Shown: one piece after another, positions 7,636 through 16,725 of the stretch
How positions within the stretch are numbered: position 1 is the first letter of the stretch
Layout of the letters: every line of letters begins with the position of its first letter
Assembly: GCF_900105515.1 (NCBI RefSeq)
Contig: NZ_FNSY01000001.1
Location: forward strand, 6,870,001 to 6,934,000
Origin: Streptomyces sp. 2131.1
GTDB taxonomy: Bacteria > Actinomycetota > Actinomycetes > Streptomycetales > Streptomycetaceae
Direction of reading: 5' to 3'
DNA: 64,000 bases
Made by a program: the position numbers and the translations under genes
Notes under the pieces: generated by a model
Database searches by the model: none
What the model was told of the DNA's origin: nothing
Seen by the model: only the letters and a program-made list of their open reading frames with translations

Positions 7636-9750
7636 ATGGCGCCCTCGCACAGACCCCCGCACGGCCTGCGTCCCCTCGCACGCGCCGCCGCGGTCCTGAC
7701 CGCCTCGCTGGCCCTGCTGACCTCACTGACCGGAGTGGCCCCCGCCGCGACGACGGCGACGGACGGCGCCGACGTCGACGTACGGGTGAACGCCCAAGCG
7801 GCGCTCGGCACGCTGACCGGCGCCGCCCGGGGCGTCAACACCGCCGTCTGGGACTCGCACATGAACGACCCGGAGGTCGCGGACCTGATGAAGGCGGCCG
7901 ACGTCGGGGTGATGCGCTACCCGGGAGGCTCGTACGCGGACATCTACCACTGGGAGACCCACACGGCACCCGGCGGATACGTCGCCCCGGGCACCGGCTT
8001 CGACGCGTTCATGGGCACCGTCCGCGCGGCCGGGGCGCAGCCGATCCTCATCGCGAACTACGGCTCCGGCACCCCGCAGGAGGCGGCCGGCTGGGTCAGG
8101 TACGCGAACGTCACCAAGGACTACGGCGCCAAGTACTGGGAGATCGGCAACGAGATCTACGGCAACGGCCACTACGGCAGCGGCTGGGAGAACGACGAGC
8201 ACGAGGACAAGAGCCCCCAGGAGTACGCCCGCGAGGTGCGCGCCTACGCGGCGGCGATGAAGGCCGTCGACCCCACGGTCAGGATCGGCGCGGTCCTCAC
8301 CAGCCCGGGGGAGTGGCCGGACGGAGTCGTCGGCACCGGCGACTCGGGGGACTGGAACCACACCGTGCTCCCGGCGGTGGCGGACGTCATCGACTTCGTG
8401 AGCGTCCACTGGTACGCGGGAGGATCGGACACCACCGCCGACGCCGCCCTGGCCAGGCTGGCCAAGCTGCCGGGCGAGCTCCGCGAGGTGCGCAACCAGA
8501 TCGACCGGGTCGCGGGCGCGCACGCCCCGGACATCGAGATCGCCCTCACCGAGATCAACACCAACACCGGAGGAGCCCGTCTCACCGCACGCCCCAACGG
8601 GCTGTTCGCGGCGGACGCGTTCATGACGGCGCTGGAGAACGGCGTGTTCAACGTCGACTGGTGGAACACCCACAACGGTGCCGGTGAGATCACGACCGTC
8701 GACGGCGAGACCGACTACGGCGACATGGGCATGCTGTCCAGCGGAGCCTGCACCGGTGACGTCTGCGAGCCGGCGCCCAACACGCCGTTCGCCCCTTACT
8801 ACGGGATGAAGATGACCAGCCAACTGGGCACGGCCGGCGACACCATGGTCGCCGCCGAGTCCTCCGCGCAGGACGTCTCGGCGCACGCCGTGCTCCGGGA
8901 CGACGGGCGGCTGAGCGTCATGCTCGTCAACAAGGACCCGGACAGCGCACGGACCGTCGCCCTCGACTACGCGGGCTTCACCCCCTCCGCGACCGCGCCG
9001 CAGGTCAGCCGATACGCGCGGGGCGACAACGACATCGCCGAGGTCACCGACGGCCGGGCATCCGCGTCACAGGTCACCGTGCCCCCGTACGCCCTGCTCA
9101 CCGTGACCCTCGAACCGAAGGCCGGCACCGGTCCGGCCGCCTCCGCAGCCGGTACACCGGGCACCCCTCGCCTTCAGGCGGTCACCGACAGCACCGCACG
9201 CCTGTCCTGGACGGCGGCGACGGGCGCGACCCGCTACCTCGTCCAGGAACGCGACGGCGCGCACACCCGCCTCGTCGGCGAGGCCACCGGCACGTCCGTG
9301 ACCCTGCGAAACCTGCCGCCGGGCAGCACCCACACGGTCAACGTGCTGGCGGCGGACTCCTCGGGACGGATCTCCGCACCGTCCTCGCCCCTGACCTTCA
9401 GCACCGGCACCCCGGCGGACGCGTCCTGCGCGGTGACGTACCACCGGGACACGAGCTGGGGCAACGGCTTCGTGACCACCGTGACCGTCACCAACCTCGC
9501 CGATACCCCGATCACCGGCTGGACCGTGGACTGGGACTGGCCGACCTCGGGCCAGTCGGTGGACTCCGGCTGGAACGCCTCCTTCGACCAGACCGGAACC
9601 CATGTACGGGTGACCGCTCCGGAGGGCGCGGGACCGCTGGCCCCCGACGGCGGTTCCACGGCCTCCTTCGGCTTCGTCGGCGCCAACGACGGACCCAACC
9701 CCGACCCGGCCGCCTTCCGCCTGAACGGCACGGTCTGCTCCGGCGGCTGA
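7636..9750 (+). CDS. Secreted glycoside hydrolase with FnIII and CBM2 domains
   Basis: A 704-residue extracellular protein. A signal peptide covers about residues 1-38. The TIM-barrel-like catalytic region (50-500) has WEIGNEIYG with candidate acid/base Glu173 and ALTEINTN with candidate nucleophile Glu306. A fibronectin-III domain (about 515-595) and a C-terminal family 2 carbohydrate-binding module (about 605-704, CAVTYHRDTSWGNGF and the end Cys) follow. CBM2 binds cellulose or xylan. The exact glycosidase family is not clear to me; a clan GH-A arabinofuranosidase/cellulase-like enzyme is most likely. ATG 7636 follows AGGGAGGA. The CebR box upstream predicts induction by cello-oligosaccharides. 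The frame is open upstream to 5998, but that part is antisense to the phosphatase gene. Confidence 0.88.
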   Translation: MAPSHRPPHGLRPLARAAAVLTASLALLTSLTGVAPAATTATDGADVDVRVNAQAALGTLTGAARGVNTAVWDSHMNDPEVADLMKAADVGVMRYPGGSYADIYHWETHTAPGGYVAPGTGFDAFMGTVRAAGAQPILIANYGSGTPQEAAGWVRYANVTKDYGAKYWEIGNEIYGNGHYGSGWENDEHEDKSPQEYAREVRAYAAAMKAVDPTVRIGAVLTSPGEWPDGVVGTGDSGDWNHTVLPAVADVIDFVSVHWYAGGSDTTADAALARLAKLPGELREVRNQIDRVAGAHAPDIEIALTEINTNTGGARLTARPNGLFAADAFMTALENGVFNVDWWNTHNGAGEITTVDGETDYGDMGMLSSGACTGDVCEPAPNTPFAPYYGMKMTSQLGTAGDTMVAAESSAQDVSAHAVLRDDGRLSVMLVNKDPDSARTVALDYAGFTPSATAPQVSRYARGDNDIAEVTDGRASASQVTVPPYALLTVTLEPKAGTGPAASAAGTPGTPRLQAVTDSTARLSWTAATGATRYLVQERDGAHTRLVGEATGTSVTLRNLPPGSTHTVNVLAADSSGRISAPSSPLTFSTGTPADASCAVTYHRDTSWGNGFVTTVTVTNLADTPITGWTVDWDWPTSGQSVDSGWNASFDQTGTHVRVTAPEGAGPLAPDGGSTASFGFVGANDGPNPDPAAFRLNGTVCSGG

Positions 9751-9770
9751 CGCACCGGCATACGGGGTAG

Positions 9771-9800
9771 CGGCCCCGGTCCGCTCGCGGGCCGGGGCCG
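9771..9800 (+). terminator. Terminator after the glycosidase gene
   Basis: CGGCCCCGG and CCGGGGCCG form a perfect 9-bp stem with a 12-nt loop, 20 bp after the stop codon. There is no U-tract, as is usual in Streptomyces. Confidence 0.6.
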
Positions 9801-9983
9801 TTACCTGCGCGTCACCCGGTCCGCTCCGCCGTGGCTCCTGGCATCGACCGGCCGTACGTGGTCGGCTGGACCGGCGGTCACGACCGCGACGCCTGACGCC
9901 GCACCGGCACCGGCGTGCTCCGAGCAAGCGGCCCACGGGCGCCCCCGTGCGTCGGCCGCGCCCCGCGTCGACCGAGGAGCAGC

Positions 9984-11234
9984 ATGACCGACGAGCACCG
10001 CCGGGCAGCCGACGCCGTCGTGGTGGGAGCGGGCCTGGCCGGCCTGGCCTGCGCACTGGATCTCAGCCGATCCGGACTGCGCGTCGCCCTGCTGGAGGCG
10101 TCCGACGCGGTGGGCGGCCGAGTGCGCACGGACCGCCGGGACGGGTTCCTGCTGGACCGCGGCTTCCAGGTCTTCAACACCTCGTACCCGCAGGTGAAAC
10201 GGCGACTGGACCTGAGGGACCTGCGACTGTGCCCGTTCACCGCGGGAATCATCGCCCACACCCGGACGGGCCCGGTCCGCCTCGCCGACCCGACGCGGGA
10301 GCCGGGCGCGGCCGGGAGCCTGCTGCCGGGCCGCGTCCTCTCCGCACGCGACCTGGCCGCACTGGCGGTGCTCACGGCACAGGACGCCGTACTCCCCGCC
10401 TCCTTCGTGAGACACCGCAAGGACGGCCCCACCTCCGAGGCCCTGGCCCGGGCCGGCCTGTCGGAGCACGCGATCGACGAGGTCCTTGGGCCCTTCCTGG
10501 CAGGGGTGTTCCTGGAGGACGGGCTGGAGACCTCCGTTCGCTTCTTCCACCTGGTCTGGCGGAGCATGGTGCGCGGGACGCTGTGCCTGCCGGCGCGGGG
10601 GATCGGCGCCGTACCCCACCAGCTCGCCCAGGGCCTCCCCGACGGGGTGCTGCGGCTCGGTGCCCCCGTCGCCGAACTCACCGACACCGGCGTCTCCCTG
10701 GCGGACGGGAGCGAAGTGCCCGCGCCCGTCGTCGTGGTGGCCACGGACCCGGCCACCGCCGCCCGCCTGCTGCCGGACCTGACCGTGCCGGACACACGCA
10801 CCGTCACGACCTACTACCACGCCGCCGACCGTTCGCCGCTGTCCGAGCCGACGCTGCTGGTGGACAGCGCGGGGACGGTCCTGAACACCTGCGTACTCAG
10901 CGAGGTCGCCCCCTCGTACGCCCCTCCCGGCACCGCGCTGATCTCCACCTCCGTTCTGGGTACCGATCTCCCCGGCCGGTCGCTGCAAGTGCTCCGGCGG
11001 CTGGCCGAGCTGTACGGCACCGACACGGCCGGCTGGCAGCAGATCGCCGCCTGCACGGTCGACGGGGCCCTGCCGGCCATGCGCCCGCCCTGGCCGCTGA
11101 GCCGCACCCCCCGGACCGGCCCCGGCAGGTACGTCTGCGGGGACCACCGCGCGACCGGCTCCGTCCAGGGCGCCCTCGCCTCGGGCACCCGGGCCGCCCG
11201 GGAGGTGGCGGCGGACCTGGCGCGCCGGACATGA
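9984..11234 (+). CDS. FAD-dependent amine-oxidase-like oxidoreductase
   Basis: A 416-residue flavoprotein. The dinucleotide-binding motif VVVGAGLAGLACALDL is at about residues 12-27, followed by GGRVRTDRRDGFLLDRGFQVFNTSYP. A C-terminal FAD motif, YVCGDHRATGSVQGALASG, is also present. ATG 9984 follows GAGGAG; the open frame upstream (from 9915) lies before this site. It is the first gene of an ATGA-coupled operon with crtY, crtT and crtU. Its relatedness to CrtI-type desaturases and amine oxidases suggests a redox step in carotenoid modification or turnover, but the reaction cannot be named. It is an addition to the usual crtYTU set. Confidence 0.82.
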   Translation: MTDEHRRAADAVVVGAGLAGLACALDLSRSGLRVALLEASDAVGGRVRTDRRDGFLLDRGFQVFNTSYPQVKRRLDLRDLRLCPFTAGIIAHTRTGPVRLADPTREPGAAGSLLPGRVLSARDLAALAVLTAQDAVLPASFVRHRKDGPTSEALARAGLSEHAIDEVLGPFLAGVFLEDGLETSVRFFHLVWRSMVRGTLCLPARGIGAVPHQLAQGLPDGVLRLGAPVAELTDTGVSLADGSEVPAPVVVVATDPATAARLLPDLTVPDTRTVTTYYHAADRSPLSEPTLLVDSAGTVLNTCVLSEVAPSYAPPGTALISTSVLGTDLPGRSLQVLRRLAELYGTDTAGWQQIAACTVDGALPAMRPPWPLSRTPRTGPGRYVCGDHRATGSVQGALASGTRAAREVAADLARRT

Positions 11235-12454
11235 CGGCGCACCGCGAACGGCCGTACGGCTGGACCGATGTGGCCGTCGTCGGGGGCGGCGCGGCCGGCC
11301 TGAGCCTCGCACACCGGCTGGCGGAGACCGGGGCCGCCGGCGTCACCGTGATCGAGCCGCCGGAGGGGCCGCTGCGCCCGGCGGACCGGACCTGGTGCTA
11401 CTGGCACGCGGGCGCGGACGGCCTCGAAGACGCGGCCAGCGCCTCTTGGCCCGTGCTCCGGGTGCACGGCGCGGACGGCCGCCCGGTCACGGTCGATCCG
11501 GCCCCCTTCACGTACCGGATGCTGCGCTCCGGGGACTTCGAGCGGCTCGTCCACGACCGCCTGACCCGTACGAACGACGGACGCGTCCTGCGGGCGACGG
11601 CGGACGCGGTGCGCGGTGTGCCCGGCGGCGCCGAAGTCCGCTGCACGCTGCCCGGGGGCGACACGGTGACACTGCGCGCCCGGCGCGTGTTCGACTCGCG
11701 GCCCCTGCCGGCCCTGCCCCCGGCCCGTACCCGGCTGCTCCAGCACTTCCGGGGCTGGTTCGTCCGCACGGCCACCGGCCGCTTCGACCCCGAGGTCGCC
11801 GATCTGATGGACTTTCGCGTCCCCCAGCCGGCGCGCGGACTCGCGTTCGGCTACGTGCTGCCCCTGGCACCGGACCACGCGCTCGTCGAGTACACGGAGT
11901 TCTCTCGCCACCCGCTGACCGTCCAGGCATACGAGGCGGCCCTCGGCCACTACTGCCGCGACGTGCTCCGGCTCGGCGCGTACACGGTGGAGCGTACGGA
12001 GCAGGGCGTGATCCCCATGACCGATGCCCGCTTCCCGCACCGGGCCGGGCCGTCCGTGTTCCGCATCGGCACCGCGGGAGGCGCCACCCGCCCGGCCACC
12101 GGCTACACCTTCGCCGCCGCGCAGAGGCAGAGCCGCGCCGTCGCCGCCGGCCTGCGCGCCGGACGATGGACCGTCCCCGCACCTCACGGGCGGCGGGTGC
12201 TGGCCATGGACGCGATCGTGCTCCGCGCCCTGGACACCGGCAGGATCGACGGACCCGACTTCTTCACCGGCCTGTTCCGCCGCGTGCCCACCGAGCGCCT
12301 GCTGCGGTTCCTCGACGGCACCGCCTCGCTCGGCGAAGAGTGGGGCATCGGGCTGCGCACCCCCGTCCGGCCCATGCTCGCCACAGCCGCCGAACTCCCC
12401 TTCCTGCCACGCCGGTCCCGGCCCCACGCCAGTGACGGAGAAAGCCACCGATGA
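11231..12454 (+). CDS. crtY: Lycopene cyclase family protein
   Basis: A 407-residue FAD/NAD-binding lycopene cyclase, which closes beta-ionone rings on lycopene to give beta-carotene. The nucleotide-binding motif VAVVGGGAAGLSLAHRL is at about residues 12-28, and the C-terminal FRIGTAGGATRPATGYTFA is the conserved cyclase block. It starts at ATG 11231 within the TGA of the preceding oxidoreductase gene and ends within the ATG of crtT, so it is coupled on both sides. Context with crtB, crtI and crtU supports the role in isorenieratene synthesis. Confidence 0.9.
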   Translation: MTAHRERPYGWTDVAVVGGGAAGLSLAHRLAETGAAGVTVIEPPEGPLRPADRTWCYWHAGADGLEDAASASWPVLRVHGADGRPVTVDPAPFTYRMLRSGDFERLVHDRLTRTNDGRVLRATADAVRGVPGGAEVRCTLPGGDTVTLRARRVFDSRPLPALPPARTRLLQHFRGWFVRTATGRFDPEVADLMDFRVPQPARGLAFGYVLPLAPDHALVEYTEFSRHPLTVQAYEAALGHYCRDVLRLGAYTVERTEQGVIPMTDARFPHRAGPSVFRIGTAGGATRPATGYTFAAAQRQSRAVAAGLRAGRWTVPAPHGRRVLAMDAIVLRALDTGRIDGPDFFTGLFRRVPTERLLRFLDGTASLGEEWGIGLRTPVRPMLATAAELPFLPRRSRPHASDGESHR

Positions 12455-13185
12455 GCCTCCTGCGGGACCACGACCTGGCCCGCGCCTTCGACCACGCCTC
12501 CCACACCTACGACGGCCTCACCGCCCTCAACCCCGGCTACCGCACCGACCTCCTGCGCTCCGCCCGCCGCCTCCGCCTGCCCGACGACGGCGCCGGACTG
12601 CACCTCCTGGACCTCGGATGCGGCACCGGCGCCTCCACACGCGCCCTGCTCACCGCAGCGCCCAGGGCCAGGATCACCGCCGTGGACGCCTCGGCCGGCA
12701 TGCTGCGCCGCGCCCTGGCCAAACCCTGGCCCGCGCGCGTGCGCTTCGCCCACCTGACGGCCGAGGAGCTCGGCACGGCCGGAGAAGGCCCGTTCGACGC
12801 GGTCTTCGCCGCCTACCTGTTCCGCAACGTCACCGACCCGGACGCGGTCCTGGGATCCGTACGGACCCTGCTGAAGCCGGGCGGACGCTTCGCCGCACAC
12901 GAGTACAGCCTCAGCGGCTCCCCGGCGCACCGGGCGCTGTGGACGGCCGTCTGCCACGGCGTGATCATCCCCGCGGGCACCTTCACCGGCGACCGCGCCC
13001 TCTACCGCCACCTCTGGCGCAGCGTCCTCGCCTTCGACACCGCACCCGGCTTCGCCGACCGGCTCGGCCGCGCCGGCCTCACCTCCGTGCGGATCGCCCC
13101 TGTCGCCGGCTGGCAGACCGGCATCGTGCACACCTTCCTCGCCCGCAACGGCCGACCGGCCACGACACCGGAGCACGCACCGTGA
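12451..13185 (+). CDS. crtT: Class I SAM-dependent methyltransferase of the carotenoid cluster
   Basis: A 244-residue methyltransferase with motif I LDLGCGTGASTRALL around residues 50-64, motif II ITAVDASAGML, and FAAYLFRNVTDP resembling the UbiE/MenG group. Its position between crtY and crtU matches CrtT of the Streptomyces griseus crtYTU operon, whose exact substrate is not settled. The start ATG overlaps the crtY stop, and its own stop overlaps the crtU GTG. It most likely acts in the cytosol or at the membrane face with the carotenoid enzymes. Confidence 0.82.
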   Translation: MSLLRDHDLARAFDHASHTYDGLTALNPGYRTDLLRSARRLRLPDDGAGLHLLDLGCGTGASTRALLTAAPRARITAVDASAGMLRRALAKPWPARVRFAHLTAEELGTAGEGPFDAVFAAYLFRNVTDPDAVLGSVRTLLKPGGRFAAHEYSLSGSPAHRALWTAVCHGVIIPAGTFTGDRALYRHLWRSVLAFDTAPGFADRLGRAGLTSVRIAPVAGWQTGIVHTFLARNGRPATTPEHAP

Positions 13186-14735
13186 ACGCCCCACGTCCAA
13201 CCGCCCGACGAGGCCGCGACCGCAAGGCCGAAATCCTGCTGGCCGCACCCGGCGCGGAACGCTTCCGGCGAGGCGACGAGCCGTCCGTCGCGGTCGTCGG
13301 CGGCGGCATCGCCGGCCTCGCGGCCGCCACCCTGCTGGCCGAGCGCGGGGCCCGGGTCACCCTGTACGAGAGGGACGACGCACTCGGCGGCCGCCTCTCC
13401 GGCCACCGCACTCTGCTGGCCGACGGCTCCCCGGTGACCATGACGCGCGGCTTCCACGCCTTCTTCCGTCAGTACTACAACCTGCGCGGCCTGTTGCGCC
13501 GCACCGACCCCGGCCTCACCCGCCTCACACCGCTGCCCGACTACCCCCTGCGGCACAGCGGCGGCCTGACCGACAGCTTCGCCCGGGTCCCGAGGACGCC
13601 CCCGCTCAGCGCCCTCGGGTTCGTCGCCCTCAGCCCCGCCTTCGGCTGGCGGGACCTGGCCGCCATGGACGCCCGGGCCGCACTGCCGCTCCTCGATGTG
13701 CGGGTCCCGGAGGTGTACGAGCGCTTCGACGGCGTGACCGCGACCGGTTTCCTGGAGAGCGTGCGCTTCCCGGAGGCGGCCCACCATCTGGCGTTCGAGG
13801 TGTTCTCCCGCAGCTTCTTCGCCGACCCGCGCCGGCTGTCGGCTGCCGAACTGCTGCTGATGTTCCACATCTACTTCCTCGGCTCGGCCGAGGGCCTCCT
13901 CTTCGACGTGCCCACCGAACCCTTTCCGCAGGCGCTCTGGGAGCCTCTCGCGGAGTACGTCCAGGGCCTCGGAGCGACGATTCGCACCGGGGCGCCCGTG
14001 TGCCGGATCGCCCCGCGCGACGGGGGAGGGGCCCACGTGCACACCGAGAACGGCGTCGACGGCCACGACGCCGTGGTGCTCGCCCTCGACACCGAGGGCC
14101 TGCGGCACACCGTCGCCGCGTCGCCCGGTCTCGGCACCACCCGCTGGCGCGACGCCATCGCAACCCTGTGCACGGCACCGCCGTTCCTCGTCTCCCGGCT
14201 CTGGCTCGACCGCCCGGTGCGCGCCGACCGGCCCGGCTTCCTCGGCACCAGCGGCTACGACGGGCTCGACAACATCAGCGTCCTGGAGCGGTACGAGGGC
14301 GAGGCCGCCCACTGGGCCGCGCGCACCGGAGGCTCCGTCGTGGAGCTGCACGCCTACGCCGTCGACCCGGCGACCGAGCGCAAGGACGTACAGGAGACGC
14401 TCGTCGACCGGCTGCACCGGGTGTACCCGGAGACGCGGGACGCCCGAATCGTCGACTCCCGGCACGAGTGGCGCGCGGACTGCCCGTTCTTCGAGGCCGG
14501 CACCTACCTCCTGCGCCCCACCGTGCGCACCCCGCACCCCTGGCTGACCCTCGCCGGGGACGCGATCCGCTGCGACCTGCCCGTCGCCCTGATGGAACGC
14601 GCCGCCACCACGGGGTTCCTGGCCGCGAACGCCCTGCTCGCCGACCGGGGGGTGCGCGGGCAGGTGCTGTGGACCGTGCCGAGGGCGGGCCGCTCCCGCG
14701 CCCTGCGCGCGCTCGCGCGCCTGGGGCGGGCCTGA
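13182..14735 (+). CDS. crtU: Carotene desaturase/methyltransferase CrtU
   Basis: A 517-residue FAD-dependent enzyme. The dinucleotide fold VAVVGGGIAGLAAATLLAERGA lies at residues 37-58, the GGRLSGHR loop follows, and the C-terminal FAD motif is LTLAGDAIRCDLPVALMERAATTGFLAAN. CrtU converts the beta-ionone rings of beta-carotene to aromatic rings (isorenieratene) by desaturation and methyl shift. GTG 13182 overlaps the crtT stop (GTGA). The gene is last in its operon and meets the opposing crt operon with only 2 bp between stop codons. Confidence 0.88.
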   Translation: MNAPRPTARRGRDRKAEILLAAPGAERFRRGDEPSVAVVGGGIAGLAAATLLAERGARVTLYERDDALGGRLSGHRTLLADGSPVTMTRGFHAFFRQYYNLRGLLRRTDPGLTRLTPLPDYPLRHSGGLTDSFARVPRTPPLSALGFVALSPAFGWRDLAAMDARAALPLLDVRVPEVYERFDGVTATGFLESVRFPEAAHHLAFEVFSRSFFADPRRLSAAELLLMFHIYFLGSAEGLLFDVPTEPFPQALWEPLAEYVQGLGATIRTGAPVCRIAPRDGGGAHVHTENGVDGHDAVVLALDTEGLRHTVAASPGLGTTRWRDAIATLCTAPPFLVSRLWLDRPVRADRPGFLGTSGYDGLDNISVLERYEGEAAHWAARTGGSVVELHAYAVDPATERKDVQETLVDRLHRVYPETRDARIVDSRHEWRADCPFFEAGTYLLRPTVRTPHPWLTLAGDAIRCDLPVALMERAATTGFLAANALLADRGVRGQVLWTVPRAGRSRALRALARLGRA

Positions 14736-14737
14736 GC

Positions 14738-15748
14738 TCAGCCGGGGAACCGCCCCGTGCTGCGCAGTGTCCAGCGCCGTTCCGCGTACGCCAGGTCGTC
14801 TACCCACAGCCGCCCGGCCGTGCGGCGCATGAGCGGCCGCAGCACGGGGGCGGCGGCCCGGGCGAGCGCGAAGCCCCTCCGGTCCGAGGTGGCGACCGTC
14901 GCCTCGATCACCGCGGTGCGCGGGCACTCGTGATCCGGCCGGCTGAGCGGCGTCGCGTGCGTCTCCACCACGGAGGACACCCCCTCGCCGTCCGTGATGC
15001 GCATGACGACGGTACGCGGCTCCGGCGCGGTGAACTCGGCCCGCACCGGCACCACGAGCCGCCCCGCCACCCGGAACGAGACGTCGACGACGAAGGCGTC
15101 GTCCTCGTCGCCCTGCGGCTCCCGGACCACCGACAGATCGACGAACGAGTACGGGTGGAACCACGAGCCGTGCCACGGATCGAGCCGGTTCGCCAACACG
15201 TCCTGCGGTTCGCACCGCCCGACCGCCGTGAACACCGCGTCCAACGGGCCGCCCCGCGTGGGCCGTTCGGGCACCACGGGCCGCTCGGTGGGGTCCTCGC
15301 CGCCCACCTCGTCCAGCCGCACCCACACGAGTACGCCGTCGTCGTGCACCGGGAAGGGCTGCCAGCCGGCGAACGGCGCACCGTCCAGGGCGAGTCCGTG
15401 CCAGTGGCACACCAACGTGCCGCACACCACCCGGCTCTCCCGCAGAGGCGCCCCGAGGTGCGGGCAGCTCCCGGGCCCGGCCCTCAACTCGCCGCCGTCG
15501 GCGCGCCACAGCACGACCTCCGTACCCGCGACCGTCCTGCCGTACGGGCGTTCACCCGCACGCACCTCGCGGGAGGCGCCCACCACGTACCAGTTGCCGG
15601 ACGGGCGGGCGGTGGCCCGCTTCAGCGCCTCGGCGATGAGCACGGGTCGCGCCTCGCGCCAAGTGGGATTCTGCTGTTCCCAGTTGGCACCGGAGCCCCT
15701 CAGCCGGAGCGGGGCCGACCACCGCCTGCCGTTCGCCCGTCGGCTCAA
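14738..15748 (-). CDS. Rieske [2Fe-2S] protein of the carotenoid cluster (DUF5914-like)
   Basis: A 336-residue Rieske protein. The cluster-binding motifs are CPHLGAPL (about residues 82-89) and CHWHGLAL (about 100-107), each with one Cys and one His. The C-terminal half is a catalytic-domain-like region ending ERRWTLRSTGRFPG. The start is a rare TTG at 15748, overlapping the crtB TGA; it is chosen because GGAAGGAA lies 8 bp upstream and no ATG or GTG occurs near there. Proteins of this type accompany actinobacterial carotenoid clusters and may supply oxygenation or desaturation chemistry. The substrate is unknown. It is the last gene of the crtI-crtB-Rieske operon. Confidence 0.8.
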   Translation of the reverse strand: MSRRANGRRWSAPLRLRGSGANWEQQNPTWREARPVLIAEALKRATARPSGNWYVVGASREVRAGERPYGRTVAGTEVVLWRADGGELRAGPGSCPHLGAPLRESRVVCGTLVCHWHGLALDGAPFAGWQPFPVHDDGVLVWVRLDEVGGEDPTERPVVPERPTRGGPLDAVFTAVGRCEPQDVLANRLDPWHGSWFHPYSFVDLSVVREPQGDEDDAFVVDVSFRVAGRLVVPVRAEFTAPEPRTVVMRITDGEGVSSVVETHATPLSRPDHECPRTAVIEATVATSDRRGFALARAAAPVLRPLMRRTAGRLWVDDLAYAERRWTLRSTGRFPG

Positions 15749-16725
15749 CGCACCGGTTCCTTCCGCTCGAGTCCCGTGCCCGCATTCGGGGTTCGCGCAC
15801 GCCACCGGGCCCCGGCCACCCGCAGCACCCCGAGGGCGGCGGTGGCGGCGCGGCGCCGCCGGGGGACCACCGCGCGACGGTGCAGGACGCGGTAGTCCTG
15901 CTCGGCGATCACATCGAGGATCCCGGCGTAGAGGGTGTACGCGGCGCGGATGCAGGGGCGTACGCGCGGATCGAGCATGGCGATTCCGGGCTCCGCAGTC
16001 CGGTACACCTCCCGCGTCATCGCCGCAGCGGCAACGAGGGCGGCCCGGATGCGCGAGTCCCCGCGCCCGGTGCGCCGGCTCCACTCCAGCAGAGGCCGGT
16101 CCACACCGTGCGAGGCCAGCAGATCGCCGGGCAGGTAGACGCGGCCCCGGTCCAGATCCTCACCCACGTCACGCATGAAGTTGGTGAGCTGGAACGCCAC
16201 ACCGAGCGCCGCCGCGTGCGGCTCGGCCTCCTCCCGGGGAACGACCGTGCCGAGGACCGGCACCATCTGAAGCCCGATCACCGCGGCCGAACCGTGCACA
16301 TACGTCTCCAGGTCCGCATAGGTGGGGTAGTCGGTGACGGTCAGGTCGGCCCGCATCGAGGACATGAAGTCGGCGAACAGGCCGTGCCCGATGCCGTACC
16401 GGGCAGCCGTGTCCGCGACGGCCCGCACCACCGGCTCGTCGCCCGTGCCGGTCGCCAGCCCCCGCGCCAGATCGCGCTCCAGGCGGAGCAGCAGCCGGTC
16501 GCGCTCCGCGGGCTCCTGGTGCCGGTCAAGGTCGTCGACGATGTCGTCGGCCCAGCGGGCGAAGCCGTACAGGGCGTGCACGGCCGAGCGCCGCTCGGGC
16601 GGCAGCAGCCGGGTGGCCAGGAAGTACGTCCGGCCATGACGGGCGTTGAGTTCCCGGCACCGGCTGTACGCGAGGCGCAGACCGGGGTCCGTGATGCCGG
16701 CTGCGTCCAGTTCACGACGGGTCAT
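15745..16725 (-). CDS. crtB: Phytoene synthase
   Basis: A 326-residue squalene/phytoene synthase family enzyme that condenses two geranylgeranyl diphosphates to phytoene. The two Asp-rich substrate motifs are clear: WADDIVDDLDR near residues 53-63 and LTNFMRDVGEDLDRGRVYLP near 180-199. ATG 16725 is preferred, with an in-frame GTG two codons earlier (16731) possible; either overlaps the crtI end, showing coupling. No geranylgeranyl diphosphate synthase gene is present in the window, so its substrate must come from elsewhere. Confidence 0.92.
   Translation of the reverse strand: MTRRELDAAGITDPGLRLAYSRCRELNARHGRTYFLATRLLPPERRSAVHALYGFARWADDIVDDLDRHQEPAERDRLLLRLERDLARGLATGTGDEPVVRAVADTAARYGIGHGLFADFMSSMRADLTVTDYPTYADLETYVHGSAAVIGLQMVPVLGTVVPREEAEPHAAALGVAFQLTNFMRDVGEDLDRGRVYLPGDLLASHGVDRPLLEWSRRTGRGDSRIRAALVAAAAMTREVYRTAEPGIAMLDPRVRPCIRAAYTLYAGILDVIAEQDYRVLHRRAVVPRRRRAATAALGVLRVAGARWRARTPNAGTGLERKEPVR

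Noticed and set aside
13002..15509. 835-codon minus-strand frame across crtU
   Set aside because: It overlaps two well-supported genes in the wrong strand or frame and has no recognisable domain.
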